A stretch of DNA of 64,000 nucleotides, taken from the NCBI GenBank assembly GCA_016870715.1, contig VGAL01000003.1, positions 1 through 64,000 on the forward strand, written 5' to 3'. The position numbers and the translations under genes are program-made. How positions within the stretch are numbered: the stretch's first letter is position 1; each line of letters opens with the position of its first letter. The DNA is from Actinomycetota bacterium (GTDB taxonomy: Bacteria; Actinomycetota; Actinomycetes; Nanopelagicales; Nanopelagicaceae). Positions 12,222 to 21,690 of the stretch are shown in pieces. Below the pieces are notes generated by a model that made no database searches, was not told where the DNA came from, and saw only the letters and a list, made by a program, of their open reading frames with translations.

Positions 12222-12376
12222 GGATGTCCTTCCATTCGTGACTTTCATACATGCCAGCCCCAGGTTTTAGGGCTGCTTTGGGGTTCTGAGCCTACCTACC
12301 CGCAGAGCAATACACCCACCTGGAGGAGGGTTCGTTATCCAACCTTTACCCGAGATTCCGCTGAGTAGCGCCGCTT

Positions 12377-13360
12377 TTATGGCTTTCGGTGGCCTCGGTG
12401 GCGGAGCTTATGGAGCGCTTCCGAGGGCCCTTCCGGGGCTAGGGCGATGCTCAACAATAGGAGCGCGCTGACAATGATTCCGGGGAGGTAGGTGGCCACC
12501 CCTAGCGATGCCTCCTCGGTCCAGGCTTCGAAGATCGTCGGGATGATGACGATGATGAAAGCGCCACCGAGCGCGCCGGAGATGTGAGAGATGCCGCCCA
12601 GGATTGCGCCAGTGAGTAATAAGAATGAGAGGGAGAGGGTAAATCCTGACGGAGAGACCAGGCCAACTGTCGCCGAGAATGAGACTCCAGCCAACCCGGC
12701 AAATCCAGAACTAACTGTGAACGCGAGCACTTTACTTCGCGCGGGGTTGATACCTGAAAGCGCTGCCGCTGTCTCATGTGCGCGCACTGCGCGCCATTCG
12801 CGACCCATTCCACTTGAGGTGAGATTGACTGCGATGACGACTGCGATGATCGCACAGAGCGCACAAATCCAAAATAACCACTTGTACGGAGAGACTGTGT
12901 CAGCATATTTTCCTGGGGCAAATCCGATATCAAAAGATAAACCTTGTTCGCCACCCAGAATAGGAATTGCATTTGCTAGCGCGGGAATACCTACTGCAAA
13001 TGCAAGAGTGGCACCGGCAAGATATGGTCCGCTCAATCTGCCTGCCGATATTCCGATGATTGCACCAAAGAGCGCTGCTGCAATAACAGCGATGAAAAAT
13101 GTTAGCCAAATGGGAAGTGCAAACTCTTGTACAACGATTGCTGCGCTGTAAGCACCGACTGCCATAAAAGCGCCTTGGCCCAAAGTAATCTGACCAGAGA
13201 AACCTGTAAGCAGAACAATCGAGATGATGCCCACTAGATACGCGGCCACTTGCGCGCCCTGGAAAATTCGATACTCATCGACAAAATTGCTCGCGACGAA
13301 AAGAATCAATGCAATAAATAGTGCGAGGGTAATCCTCTTTCCCGTACTTGGTTTATGCAC
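12377..13360 (-). CDS. livM: Branched-chain amino acid-type ABC permease LivM
   Basis: A polytopic membrane protein of ~327 residues with the LivM signature LLTGFSGQITLGQGAFMAVGAYSAA and the late GLAGVSFSATVGLVSPSGFTL segment. GTG 13360 is preferred (GAGG 8 bases upstream); GTG 13369 is possible. It overlaps the livH stop by 8 bases. The 155 bases between its stop and the binding-protein start hold a short hairpin but no clear terminator or promoter. Confidence 0.95.
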   Translation of the reverse strand: MHKPSTGKRITLALFIALILFVASNFVDEYRIFQGAQVAAYLVGIISIVLLTGFSGQITLGQGAFMAVGAYSAAIVVQEFALPIWLTFFIAVIAAALFGAIIGISAGRLSGPYLAGATLAFAVGIPALANAIPILGGEQGLSFDIGFAPGKYADTVSPYKWLFWICALCAIIAVVIAVNLTSSGMGREWRAVRAHETAAALSGINPARSKVLAFTVSSGFAGLAGVSFSATVGLVSPSGFTLSLSFLLLTGAILGGISHISGALGGAFIIVIIPTIFEAWTEEASLGVATYLPGIIVSALLLLSIALAPEGPSEALHKLRHRGHRKP

Positions 13361-14246
13361 GACGTGCACCTCGCGCTCCCAAAATTCCTTGTGGTCTTAC
13401 TAGCAAGATCACAATGAGAAGTACAAAGGCAGTCATGAACGTATAAGAGCCACCCAGATACCCAGTCACGACAGATAGACCAATTCCCAGAGCAAGACCG
13501 CCAAGCACCCCACCAATTAAGCTGTCCAACCCTCCGATAACTGCCGCCGTGAAACCGAAGACCAGAAGTAGATCAAATGAATTAGGCGCAATAAATGTCG
13601 TGGGTGCTACCAAGACACCAGCAAGACCGCCAGCACCACCGGCAAATGCCCAACCAAGAGTGCGAATTCGACTGACGCGAATCCCCGAGAGCCTCGTGAC
13701 CTCAGGTGCAAAAGCTGCAGCGCGCATAGAAAGACCCAGGCTCGTTCGCTGAAAAATCACTGCTGAAATTGACATCGCTACGACAACTGTCAGCAAGACA
13801 AAGAGATCAAATTGTGAAAATGGAATCTGATTACCAGCAATCGACATACCCTCGCGCGCGAAGGCGGTGGGATATGGCTGGTACTCCCCACCCCAAATCA
13901 GACCCATCACACCCTGGAAGATTCCGAGTAATCCCAACATCGCAATAACTGGAGCGACAGTGGCTGTAGCAGCAGAAGTTGCTCGCTTGACGATGAAACG
14001 GACTACTACTACTTCGACGAACGCACCGACTATAACTCCAGCAAGGATCGCTCCAATGAGCGCAAGCCAATAATTTCCCACCGCTTTCTCAATGGTGAGC
14101 CCTACATAAGTAGAGAATGCCGCTTGACCAGCCTGAGCGAAATTCACCACTCGAGTGCTTCGCCAGACCAAAATAAGTGCGAAGGCAATAAGACTGTAGA
14201 TCGCTCCGATGCTCACGCCTGCGATAAGAGTATTTAGTAGATTCAT
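13353..14246 (-). CDS. livH: Branched-chain amino acid-type ABC permease LivH
   Basis: 297-residue permease with about eight membrane segments. Family motifs: SIGAIYSLIAFALILVWRST, VVNFAQAGQAAFSTYVG, and the EAA-like SGIRVSRIRTLGWAFAGGAGGLAG. It pairs with LivM. Only 8 bases separate it from livF. Confidence 0.96.
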   Translation of the reverse strand: MNLLNTLIAGVSIGAIYSLIAFALILVWRSTRVVNFAQAGQAAFSTYVGLTIEKAVGNYWLALIGAILAGVIVGAFVEVVVVRFIVKRATSAATATVAPVIAMLGLLGIFQGVMGLIWGGEYQPYPTAFAREGMSIAGNQIPFSQFDLFVLLTVVVAMSISAVIFQRTSLGLSMRAAAFAPEVTRLSGIRVSRIRTLGWAFAGGAGGLAGVLVAPTTFIAPNSFDLLLVFGFTAAVIGGLDSLIGGVLGGLALGIGLSVVTGYLGGSYTFMTAFVLLIVILLVRPQGILGARGARRA

Positions 14247-14254
14247 CAGGTCAC

Positions 14255-14971
14255 CTAATATCCCAAGTATGCGTGACGAAGCGCGGTGTCATTCATGATT
14301 GCCCGAGCGTCATCGGCAATCACTACCTGTCCTTGGTCGAGAACTATCCCTTGCGAGGCGATTCGAAGCGCGCTCATTGCATTCTGTTCCACTAAAAGTA
14401 TGGTCATTCCTGTGCTTCGCTGTAGTTGAGCGAGCGTCTGAAATATCTGCTCCACTACTAACGGAGCCAATCCCAGCGAGGGTTCATCAAGTAAGAGCAA
14501 TTGTGGTCGCGCGACCAATCCGCGACCAATCGCGAGCATCTGTCGCTCGCCCCCGGAAAGGGTGTCTGCTCTTTGTTTCCTTCGCTCGGCAAGTCGAGGG
14601 AAAAGCTCGTACACCTCATCAATCGCTCTGACCACATCTGCTTTATTTTTCCGTAACCGCCAGACTCCACCCAGAGCAAGATTCTCGGAGACCGTCAATT
14701 CAGTGACAACCGACCGGCCCTCTGGTACATGAACTATCCCTGCACGCACAATCTGTTCAGTCTGCAGGTGATCTATAGCAAGTTCATCCCAAAGAATGTT
14801 GCCGGAGGTTGCGCGCTTTAATCCTGAAATTGTTCGGAGTAAGGTCGATTTACCGGCGCCATTCGCTCCAATTACTGCAGTGATTGAGCCCTTGGGAACA
14901 TTGAATGAGGCGCTAGAAATGGCGCGAATTGCGCCATGATCAATGGTAAGTCCTCGAACGCGCAAGGTCAT
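14255..14971 (-). CDS. livF: ABC ATPase LivF
   Basis: 238 residues. Walker A GANGAGKST, signature LSGGERQMLAIGRGL, Walker B LLLLDEPSLGLAP and the switch segment LLVEQN are canonical. It works with LivG to drive the LivHM channel. Overlaps livG by 4 bases. Confidence 0.96.
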   Translation of the reverse strand: MTLRVRGLTIDHGAIRAISSASFNVPKGSITAVIGANGAGKSTLLRTISGLKRATSGNILWDELAIDHLQTEQIVRAGIVHVPEGRSVVTELTVSENLALGGVWRLRKNKADVVRAIDEVYELFPRLAERRKQRADTLSGGERQMLAIGRGLVARPQLLLLDEPSLGLAPLVVEQIFQTLAQLQRSTGMTILLVEQNAMSALRIASQGIVLDQGQVVIADDARAIMNDTALRHAYLGY

Positions 14972-15732
14972 GGCTCACCTACTGCTGTACCAAGATAAGC
15001 AGCTATAACTGCAGGGTCCTGTCTTACTTTATCGGCGCTTCCACTTGAAATGACCTCGCCGAAATCCAAAACATAGAGTCGCTCGCAGACGGCCATCACG
15101 ACATCCATATGGTGTTCCACCAAAATGATCGAACAATCTCGACGCAAATTCTTGATGAGTTGACCAAGCCACTCAATATCTTCCTTACCTAAACCACCAG
15201 CAGGCTCATCAAGGAGGAGAATCTTTGGCTCCGAAATTAATGCACGAGCAATCGCAACTCGTTTAGTTTCAGGATAGGCAAGAGTGTCGGCTCTGCGATC
15301 AGCTAAACCACCCGCGTACACCCGCTCGAGCGCCAGCATTGCTCGATTGCGGAGCGCGCTCTCATCTTTTGCAGTTATACCAAGAAGAGCTCGCCCTAAA
15401 CCTGCGGTTGCAAATTTTTGCGCACCAATCATCACATTTTCGAGAACAGTGAGATCGGCAAAAAGCCCAACTCCTTGCAAGGTACGACTGATGCCATGTC
15501 CAACCAGCTGATGAGGTTTGGGCCAATTCTCCTCTTTTCCAAAGAGCGTGAACGACCCGGAGTCAGGCTTTACTAACCCAGAGATTGCGTTGAGCAGAGT
15601 TGTTTTACCTGCTCCATTAGGTCCGATTAGACCAACAATTTCATTTTCGTGAAGATCAAGGTAGACATCTTTCAGCGCTCGAAGTCCACCAAAGGTCACA
15701 TTAACTTGAGCAACGCTTAACGGGGTGGACAC
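14968..15732 (-). CDS. livG: ABC ATPase LivG with degenerate signature motif
   Basis: About 254 residues. Walker A GPNGAGKTT, Walker B ILLLDEPAGGL and switch VEHHMD are intact. The ABC signature reads LAYPETKRVAIARAL, lacking the usual Ser-Gly-Gly. The start is GTG 15732, preceded by AGGTGA. First gene of the transporter block, 75 bases after alr. Confidence 0.95.
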   Translation of the reverse strand: MSTPLSVAQVNVTFGGLRALKDVYLDLHENEIVGLIGPNGAGKTTLLNAISGLVKPDSGSFTLFGKEENWPKPHQLVGHGISRTLQGVGLFADLTVLENVMIGAQKFATAGLGRALLGITAKDESALRNRAMLALERVYAGGLADRRADTLAYPETKRVAIARALISEPKILLLDEPAGGLGKEDIEWLGQLIKNLRRDCSIILVEHHMDVVMAVCERLYVLDFGEVISSGSADKVRQDPAVIAAYLGTAVGEP

Positions 15733-15749
15733 CAATCACCTACTCCCAT

Positions 15750-15785
15750 TCTCACAGTCTCACAGTTTCGTAGTCTCACAGTTTC
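15750..15785 (-). repeat. 8-bp tandem repeat array between alr and livG
   Basis: On the plus strand: TCTCACAG, TCTCACAG, TTTCGTAG, TCTCACAG, then TTTC. Three units are identical and one diverged. It lies exactly at the upstream edge of the transporter block. Confidence 0.9.
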
Positions 15786-15807
15786 CCGAAGGTTAGTATG
15801 AATTAAT

Positions 15808-16917
15808 TTATCGTGCGACCCTGGGAATACGCGCCCCCAGGCGCGAGAGAATCTCGTATGAGATTGTGCCTGCCGCCTTCGCCCAATCATCGGCGGTAAC
15901 GCCAGCATTGGGGCCGAAAAAAATAGCACGGTCCCCTGCTTTTACCGATGTCTCTCTTCCCAAATCGACCGTCACTTGATCCATTGAAACTCGCCCGATC
16001 AATGGATAGCGGATGCCGCCAATACTGCAGTGAAGTTCACCATCAAATCGACGTGGGATTCCATCTGCATACCCAAGTGGGATTAGTGCGATATATCGAT
16101 CTTCTGGTAAACGTACAGTTGCACCGTATCCAATGGTTGCTCCCTCAGAAACTCGCTTTACAAGTGCGATATCCGCGCTCAATTCCATTACAGGTTTAAC
16201 ATCAACTCGCTGAGTAGCCAGTGCTCCTGGTATGTATCCATAGAGAAGTAGCCCAGCGCGCACCATATCGAAAGCAAAATCAGGAAAATTAATGATTGCA
16301 CCTGAGTTTGCAAGATGTCGGATACCTGGATTGATGCCTTCGCTCTCTAAATACTCGAGTGCGCTCACGAAGCGTGAATACTGATTGAGGTTCATCGGAT
16401 GCTTAGGTTCATCGGCGCAGGCAAGGTGCGACCACGTTCCCACGAGTTCGATTCGCTCTTCATCGAGTAACTCACCTAGCGCGCTCACAAGCACAGGGAA
16501 TTGATCGAGCGCTCCACCTCGGGTCATTCCGGTATCTACTTTGAGATGTACCCGCGCTTTGACGTCAATCATTTCGCTAGCGGAGAGAATTGCCGAGAGT
16601 TGTTCTAAGGAAGAAACGGAGAGATCGATGGTGGAATCAAAAGCCTGTCTAAAATCCTCCGTCGGTGGAGTTAACCAGGCGAGAATGGGGGCAGTAATTC
16701 CCCCTTCGCGGAGCTTGATTGCTTCATCAATAAAAGCGGTACCTAACCAAGTAGCGCCGCCAGCGAGCGCCGCCTCTGCTGATGGAATCAGACCATGCCC
16801 GTAGGCATCTGCTTTGACCACTGCCATCAGCGGAACTCCGGTTGCATTGATGATTGAGGAGGCATTAGCACTTAACTGGTGATAGTCGACTGTGGCAGCG
16901 AATATTTGCTCAGCCAC
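15808..16917 (-). CDS. alr: Alanine racemase
   Basis: PLP enzyme that makes D-alanine for peptidoglycan. The PLP lysine lies in MAVVKADAYGHGL. Other marks are GTWSHLACADEP, IRHLANSGAI and GYGATVRLPEDR with the second-base tyrosine region. The start is probably GTG 16917, overlapping the acpS stop by 8 bases; TTG 16929 is in frame upstream. 369 residues, normal length. Confidence 0.96.
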   Translation of the reverse strand: MAEQIFAATVDYHQLSANASSIINATGVPLMAVVKADAYGHGLIPSAEAALAGGATWLGTAFIDEAIKLREGGITAPILAWLTPPTEDFRQAFDSTIDLSVSSLEQLSAILSASEMIDVKARVHLKVDTGMTRGGALDQFPVLVSALGELLDEERIELVGTWSHLACADEPKHPMNLNQYSRFVSALEYLESEGINPGIRHLANSGAIINFPDFAFDMVRAGLLLYGYIPGALATQRVDVKPVMELSADIALVKRVSEGATIGYGATVRLPEDRYIALIPLGYADGIPRRFDGELHCSIGGIRYPLIGRVSMDQVTVDLGRETSVKAGDRAIFFGPNAGVTADDWAKAAGTISYEILSRLGARIPRVAR

Positions 16918-17272
16918 GTGGATTCTCAATCACTATCATCGCGACAACTACAGGCCCATCGTGCGAGATAGATAAATGAATCCGACCGCTTCCTGCACGT
17001 TGTTTGGCAATTCCCGTCAATTTCATCTCAGGTGCACCATTATCGGCGCGAAGAATATTCACATCCTGCCACGCCAACCCTTCTGGAACACCGAGCGCTT
17101 TTGCCAAAGCCTCTTTTGCCGCGAACCTTCCGGCAAGAAAGGAAGGATGTCGCTCCTCGGCAATTGAAAGTTCATATTCAGTAAATAGACGCTCGCGCAA
17201 GCCAGGGGTGCGAGCGAGTGACTCTGCAAATCGCGCAATCTCCACCACATCGACTCCTATTCCTTTAATCAT
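16910..17272 (-). CDS. acpS: Holo-[acyl-carrier-protein] synthase
   Basis: 120 residues. Transfers phosphopantetheine from CoA to acyl carrier protein. GIGVDVVEIARF carries the Mg-binding Asp and FAAKEALAKALG the Glu-Lys pair. SISHDGPVVVAMIV closes the fold. Overlaps the PAP2 gene upstream by 4 bases. Confidence 0.96.
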   Translation of the reverse strand: MIKGIGVDVVEIARFAESLARTPGLRERLFTEYELSIAEERHPSFLAGRFAAKEALAKALGVPEGLAWQDVNILRADNGAPEMKLTGIAKQRAGSGRIHLSISHDGPVVVAMIVIENPRG

Positions 17273-17946
17273 GTGCGCTGCACTTGCCTACTCCGTTCAA
17301 AACGGCTCGAGGAGATCACTCGATCAATCGCAACAATCAATAAAAGAAGAGCCGCGCCGATACTGACTCCACCTGCTAAATCTGAGAGCCAGTGGGTATT
17401 TCTAAAGAGGGAGATGATCACTACCAGAACCGTTGTAGTTGCAACTGACCATATTGCTACCCGAGTTCGAAAGGTGCTAGGTGCGGCGTACTTGACAGCT
17501 AGGTATGCAAAAAGTCCCCAAGTCAAGATGGCATTAGATGCATGACCACTTGGATAGGACATTCCTCCAGCATCGAGCAAATCAATCTGTAGTTTTGGCT
17601 TCGTCCGCCCGAATTCTAATTTGGCAAGTCCCACAACTAAATTAAGCGCTAACAGCGAAACTATAGAGAGATTGAATGGGCGCCACGTTTTATATTTTCT
17701 TCCTAGATAAATCGAGAGTGTCAATAAACATAAGGCAGTTAATCCTCGAAGTCCTAGGTGGTCTAAGTTATAAATAATCCAGTCAGCCCAAGCAGGCAGC
17801 TCGGGGCGCTGCAATCTAGCAATCGTGGCATCGATATCCGTCAAAGGTCCACTATGGAGAACATCAACTGTTATCAGGATAAATATGGCCATCGCTACGG
17901 CGGCATTGCGAATATGCCACGAAGTTGAGCGTTTTAATTCTTCCAC
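17269..17946 (-). CDS. PAP2-family membrane phosphatase
   Basis: 225 residues, about six membrane helices. Motif 2 YPSGHAS is intact. Motif 1 reads KLEFGRTKP, with Lys replacing the usual Arg before Pro. Motif 3 reads SLFRNTHWLSD, with the His and Asp present but no Arg at the usual place six residues before the His. The family removes phosphate from lipid phosphates such as undecaprenyl diphosphate or phosphatidate. Its position between glmS and acpS suggests a cell-envelope role. Confidence 0.85.
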   Translation of the reverse strand: MEELKRSTSWHIRNAAVAMAIFILITVDVLHSGPLTDIDATIARLQRPELPAWADWIIYNLDHLGLRGLTALCLLTLSIYLGRKYKTWRPFNLSIVSLLALNLVVGLAKLEFGRTKPKLQIDLLDAGGMSYPSGHASNAILTWGLFAYLAVKYAAPSTFRTRVAIWSVATTTVLVVIISLFRNTHWLSDLAGGVSIGAALLLLIVAIDRVISSSRFERSRQVQRT

Positions 17947-17948
17947 CG

Positions 17949-19784
17949 TTATTCGACCGTCACAGACTTGGCAAGATTCCTTGGTTGATCTACATCATAT
18001 CCTCGAACGACAGCAGATTCATAGGCAAAAAGTTGTAAGGGTAAGACCGCCAGTAATGGCTGGAACAGAGTTGGTGCATCGGGAATTCGTATCGTCCGGG
18101 GTGAAGTTATCGACGCATCGTTCTCCGCTGTAATGATGATTGCCCGTGCTCCTCGAGCCTCTATTTCTTGCACATTGCTCACCATCTTGTCATGCAACGG
18201 ACTATTGAGATTCGGCATTATCACCAACACAGGCGTGCCTTCTTCGATAAGCGCAATAGGCCCATGCTTCAATTCGCCAGCCGCAAAACCTTCGGCATGC
18301 ATATAAGCCAACTCTTTCAATTTAAGGGCCCCTTCGAGCGCCACTGGAAAACCCACGTGACGACCAAGGAAGAGTATCGACTGTGCATTTTTGAATTCGA
18401 GGGCAAGTTCCTTCAGCCGCTCCGAAGTTTCAAGATACCGTTCGATTTTCTCTGGCAACTCGCCTAACTCTTCGAGAATATCTCGAACTTCATCAATAAA
18501 TTTAATTCCTCTTACCTCTGCGATGTAAAGACCTACCAGGTATGCGGCAACAATCTGGGTGAGAAAAGCCTTCGTGGAGGCAACAGCAATCTCAGGTCCT
18601 GCTTGGGTATAGATGACGCCATCAGACTCTCGAGGTATCGAAGCGCCGTATGTATTACAGATTGAAATGACTTTTGCTCGTTGATCCTTGGCATGTCGAA
18701 GAGCCATCAACGTATCCATCGTTTCACCTGATTGAGAAATGGCAATTACCAGCGTGTTCCGTGTGATTATCGGATCGCGGTATCGAAATTCAGATGCTAA
18801 TTCCACTTCGACAGGCAGTCGTGACCAATGTTCGATTCCATATTTGGCAATCATTCCTGCGTGATACGCAGAACCACACCCAATGATTATGACCTTGTCT
18901 ATATCTCGAATCTCATCGTCACTCAATCTCACTTCATTTAATGTCAGATGCCCATTTTCATCCATCCGACCCAATAAACAATCAGCTAAAGCCTTTGGCT
19001 GTTCCATGATCTCTTTTGCCATGAAATGCGGGAAGCCATTCTTCTCTGCAGCACTTGCATCCCAGGTGACCTGGAATTCACGCGGGACTTGGGTAACACC
19101 GTAGAAATCGGAGACAGTGCAGGAGTCTGCCGTCAAAGTAACAACTTGATTCTGTCCGATTTCCAGAGCGCGTTTAGTGAAAGAGATAAATGCCGATACA
19201 TCCGATGCAAGGAAGTTCTCTCCCGCACCCAATCCAACAACCAAAGGTGAATTTCGACGCGCGCCTACGAGAACGCCCTGCGAATCTATTGCTATCGCCA
19301 CGAGTGAAAAATTGCCCCGTAATCTCTGACAGACGAGCTCCATCGAAGTTGTGAGATCCGAACTCTTCGAATATTCACGACCCAAGAGATGCGCTACCAC
19401 CTCTGAATCGGTATCAGAGGAGAAATAATGTCCGAGTAGCTCCAACTCATCTTTTAATTCTTGGTAGTTTTCAATGATTCCGTTGTGAATGATGGCAACT
19501 TTCTCATCGGGGTCCATATGTGGATGGGCATTGCGGTCGACCGGCGATCCATGTGTTGCCCACCTGGTATGACCGATTCCAAGATTTCCCTTGGGCAATG
19601 GCTTCTTATCTAGCGCCTCAACTAAGACCGCCAATTTCCCTGCTCTTTTAGTCGTCGTTATTTTTCCCTCGGCGAGAATCGAAAGCCCCGCTGAGTCGTA
19701 ACCTCGATATTCAAGTCGGGCCAAGCCTGATAGGAGCGCAGGTGTTGCATCGGAATTACCGATGTACCCAACGATTCCGCACAT
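17949..19784 (-). CDS. glmS: Glucosamine-6-phosphate synthase (isomerising)
   Basis: 611 residues. The N-terminal Cys2 glutaminase (MCGIVGYIG, GHTRWATHG) is followed by two SIS isomerase domains (GCGSAYHAG, SQSGETMDT) and ends in the conserved DQPRNLAKSVTVE. It makes GlcN-6-P from fructose-6-P and glutamine, directly upstream in the pathway of GlmM, whose gene precedes it by 38 bases. Confidence 0.98.
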   Translation of the reverse strand: MCGIVGYIGNSDATPALLSGLARLEYRGYDSAGLSILAEGKITTTKRAGKLAVLVEALDKKPLPKGNLGIGHTRWATHGSPVDRNAHPHMDPDEKVAIIHNGIIENYQELKDELELLGHYFSSDTDSEVVAHLLGREYSKSSDLTTSMELVCQRLRGNFSLVAIAIDSQGVLVGARRNSPLVVGLGAGENFLASDVSAFISFTKRALEIGQNQVVTLTADSCTVSDFYGVTQVPREFQVTWDASAAEKNGFPHFMAKEIMEQPKALADCLLGRMDENGHLTLNEVRLSDDEIRDIDKVIIIGCGSAYHAGMIAKYGIEHWSRLPVEVELASEFRYRDPIITRNTLVIAISQSGETMDTLMALRHAKDQRAKVISICNTYGASIPRESDGVIYTQAGPEIAVASTKAFLTQIVAAYLVGLYIAEVRGIKFIDEVRDILEELGELPEKIERYLETSERLKELALEFKNAQSILFLGRHVGFPVALEGALKLKELAYMHAEGFAAGELKHGPIALIEEGTPVLVIMPNLNSPLHDKMVSNVQEIEARGARAIIITAENDASITSPRTIRIPDAPTLFQPLLAVLPLQLFAYESAVVRGYDVDQPRNLAKSVTVE

Positions 19785-19822
19785 TTACTCCACCCCTTTC
19801 ATGCCCTTTTATGTGATTGATG

Positions 19823-21151
19823 CTATTGACCGTAGCGCGAACGAATTAAGGCGACTAGCGAGGTTACAACTTTCTCTGCTTGCGCAACAGTCTCAGCTTC
19901 AGCCATCACTCGCACTAATTGCTCCGTGCCCGAAGTTCTCACAAGAAGGCGTCCACTTCCTCCCAGCTCCCGCTCAGAATCGTGTAGCGCTTCCGTAATT
20001 ACCGGATCGATCATTACCGATTCCTTATTACTTACTGGGACATTAACCAAGATTTGCGGGAAACTTTCGAAAACTTGGGAAATCTTTCCGGGATTGACCT
20101 CGCCCTTTGCAATCAGTGCAAGGAGAGTGAGCGCCGTTAAAATCCCATCGCCAGTTGTTGCTTGCTCTCTGATGATGATATGCCCTGATTGTTCACCCCC
20201 AAGAGATAGCCCTAATTCATTGAGTCGCTCGAGTACATATCGGTCACCTACTGCAGTGACTTCAACAGCAATCCCTGCGCCTGCCATCGCCTTGTGAAAT
20301 CCAAGATTGCTCATGACTGTTGTGACTACCGTCGACTTCTTTAGTCGATGTGAATTAGACATCGCGAGTGCAAGAGTCGCGAGAACATGATCACCATCGA
20401 TAATTCCACCATTGTGATCAACAAACAACGCACGGTCTGCATCACCATCATGAGCTATTCCGATATCCGCACCACTTGTGCGTACCAATTCCTGGAGCGC
20501 CTCCAGATGAGTTGAACCAACTCCTGCATTGATATTGGCTCCATCTGGCTTTACACCAATTGCGAGCACTGATGCACCAAGTTTCTCAAGCACTTGTGGC
20601 GCAATAACTGATGCTGCTCCATGTGCACAATCGAGTGCGACTGTGAGACCCTCTAAGCGGACATCTATCGCCCCAATCAAATGTTTGGCATAACGATCAA
20701 CTGCCGTCGAATCTTCGATCACCTCTCCAGATGGCGTGTTAGGAACTTCGATTCCTGAATTAACCCAAGTTTCGATCTGCGTTTCCCATGAATCAGAAAT
20801 CTTCATTCCATTATCTCCGAAGATTTTGATGCCGTTATCGGAGGCAGGATTGTGAGAAGCGGTAATCATTACCGCCAGCGCTACCCCTGGCTCAAGTGCA
20901 AGATATGCCAGACCGGGAGTGGGAATAATGCCGATACGAACTACGGTGTGACCAGACTTGATAAATCCCGCGGTCAGCGCTCCTTCGAGAGCAACCCCAG
21001 ATGCCCTGGTATCGCGACCGATGATTATTCTTGAACGTTCTGGGATCAATTGACCCGCGGCAAATGCAACGCGCTCTGCTAGTCGTTCAGTAAGAAATTC
21101 CCCATAGCGGCCACGTATTCCATCGGTACCAAATAGCGCCACGCCCGCCAT
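19823..21151 (-). CDS. glmM: Phosphoglucosamine mutase
   Basis: About 442 residues. Converts GlcN-6-P to GlcN-1-P. The phosphoserine loop ITASHNPASDNGIK, the Mg loop DGDADRALFVD, the sugar loop GGEQSGHII and the phosphate loop RTSGTEQLVRVM are all present. ATG 21151 gives the usual N-terminus (ALFGTDGIRGRYG); a TTG at 21172 is in frame further up. No good ribosome binding site is visible, so coupling to rpsI is likely. Confidence 0.96.
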   Translation of the reverse strand: MAGVALFGTDGIRGRYGEFLTERLAERVAFAAGQLIPERSRIIIGRDTRASGVALEGALTAGFIKSGHTVVRIGIIPTPGLAYLALEPGVALAVMITASHNPASDNGIKIFGDNGMKISDSWETQIETWVNSGIEVPNTPSGEVIEDSTAVDRYAKHLIGAIDVRLEGLTVALDCAHGAASVIAPQVLEKLGASVLAIGVKPDGANINAGVGSTHLEALQELVRTSGADIGIAHDGDADRALFVDHNGGIIDGDHVLATLALAMSNSHRLKKSTVVTTVMSNLGFHKAMAGAGIAVEVTAVGDRYVLERLNELGLSLGGEQSGHIIIREQATTGDGILTALTLLALIAKGEVNPGKISQVFESFPQILVNVPVSNKESVMIDPVITEALHDSERELGGSGRLLVRTSGTEQLVRVMAEAETVAQAEKVVTSLVALIRSRYGQ

Positions 21152-21183
21152 CGTATCGCGCGGGCTCTGCAATGTTTTGGAGA

Positions 21184-21678
21184 TTAACGCTTGCTGTACT
21201 GCGAACGCTTACGGGCCTTCTTTAGGCCGTATTTCTTCCGTTCGATTACGCGTGCATCACGAGTTAAGAAGCCAGCTTTTTTAAGCGCTGGACGATGGGC
21301 ATCAGCGTCAATCGCGTTGAGCGCTCGCGCAACACCAAGACGGAGAGCGCCGGCCTGACCCGATACTCCACCACCATTGATTAATGCGATGACATCATAA
21401 TTTCCATCGACGCCTACTGTGCGAAATGGCTCAGAGACAAGTTGCTGGTGAACTTTGTTAGGGAAATACAGATCGAGTGATCGACCATTAAGGCTCCACT
21501 TTCCGGTTCCAGGAACCAGACGTACGCGCGCAATTGCCTCTTTACGACGACCTACTCCTGCACCTGGTGCAGTAATTGCCGAACGATTAGTTGCAGGCGC
21601 TGGTGTGCTTGAAGAGTAACTAGTAGGAGTTTCGAAATCATCATCAAGATCTACATCAACATTTGAAAAGTCAGACAT
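21184..21678 (-). CDS. rpsI: 30S ribosomal protein S9
   Basis: Core S9 ([33 protein letters not shown] end) preceded by about 40 residues of acidic, Ser/Pro-rich extension. The C-terminal Lys-Arg tail that reaches the P-site tRNA is intact. ATG 21678 is used. 12 bases after rplM. Confidence 0.97.
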   Translation of the reverse strand: MSDFSNVDVDLDDDFETPTSYSSSTPAPATNRSAITAPGAGVGRRKEAIARVRLVPGTGKWSLNGRSLDLYFPNKVHQQLVSEPFRTVGVDGNYDVIALINGGGVSGQAGALRLGVARALNAIDADAHRPALKKAGFLTRDARVIERKKYGLKKARKRSQYSKR

Positions 21679-21690
21679 TGCACGCACCTA

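Noticed and set aside
12255-12275. Terminator before the binding-protein gene
   Set aside because: CAGCCC/GGGCTG forms a short stem but no T-tract follows on the minus strand; the gap probably allows read-through from livM.
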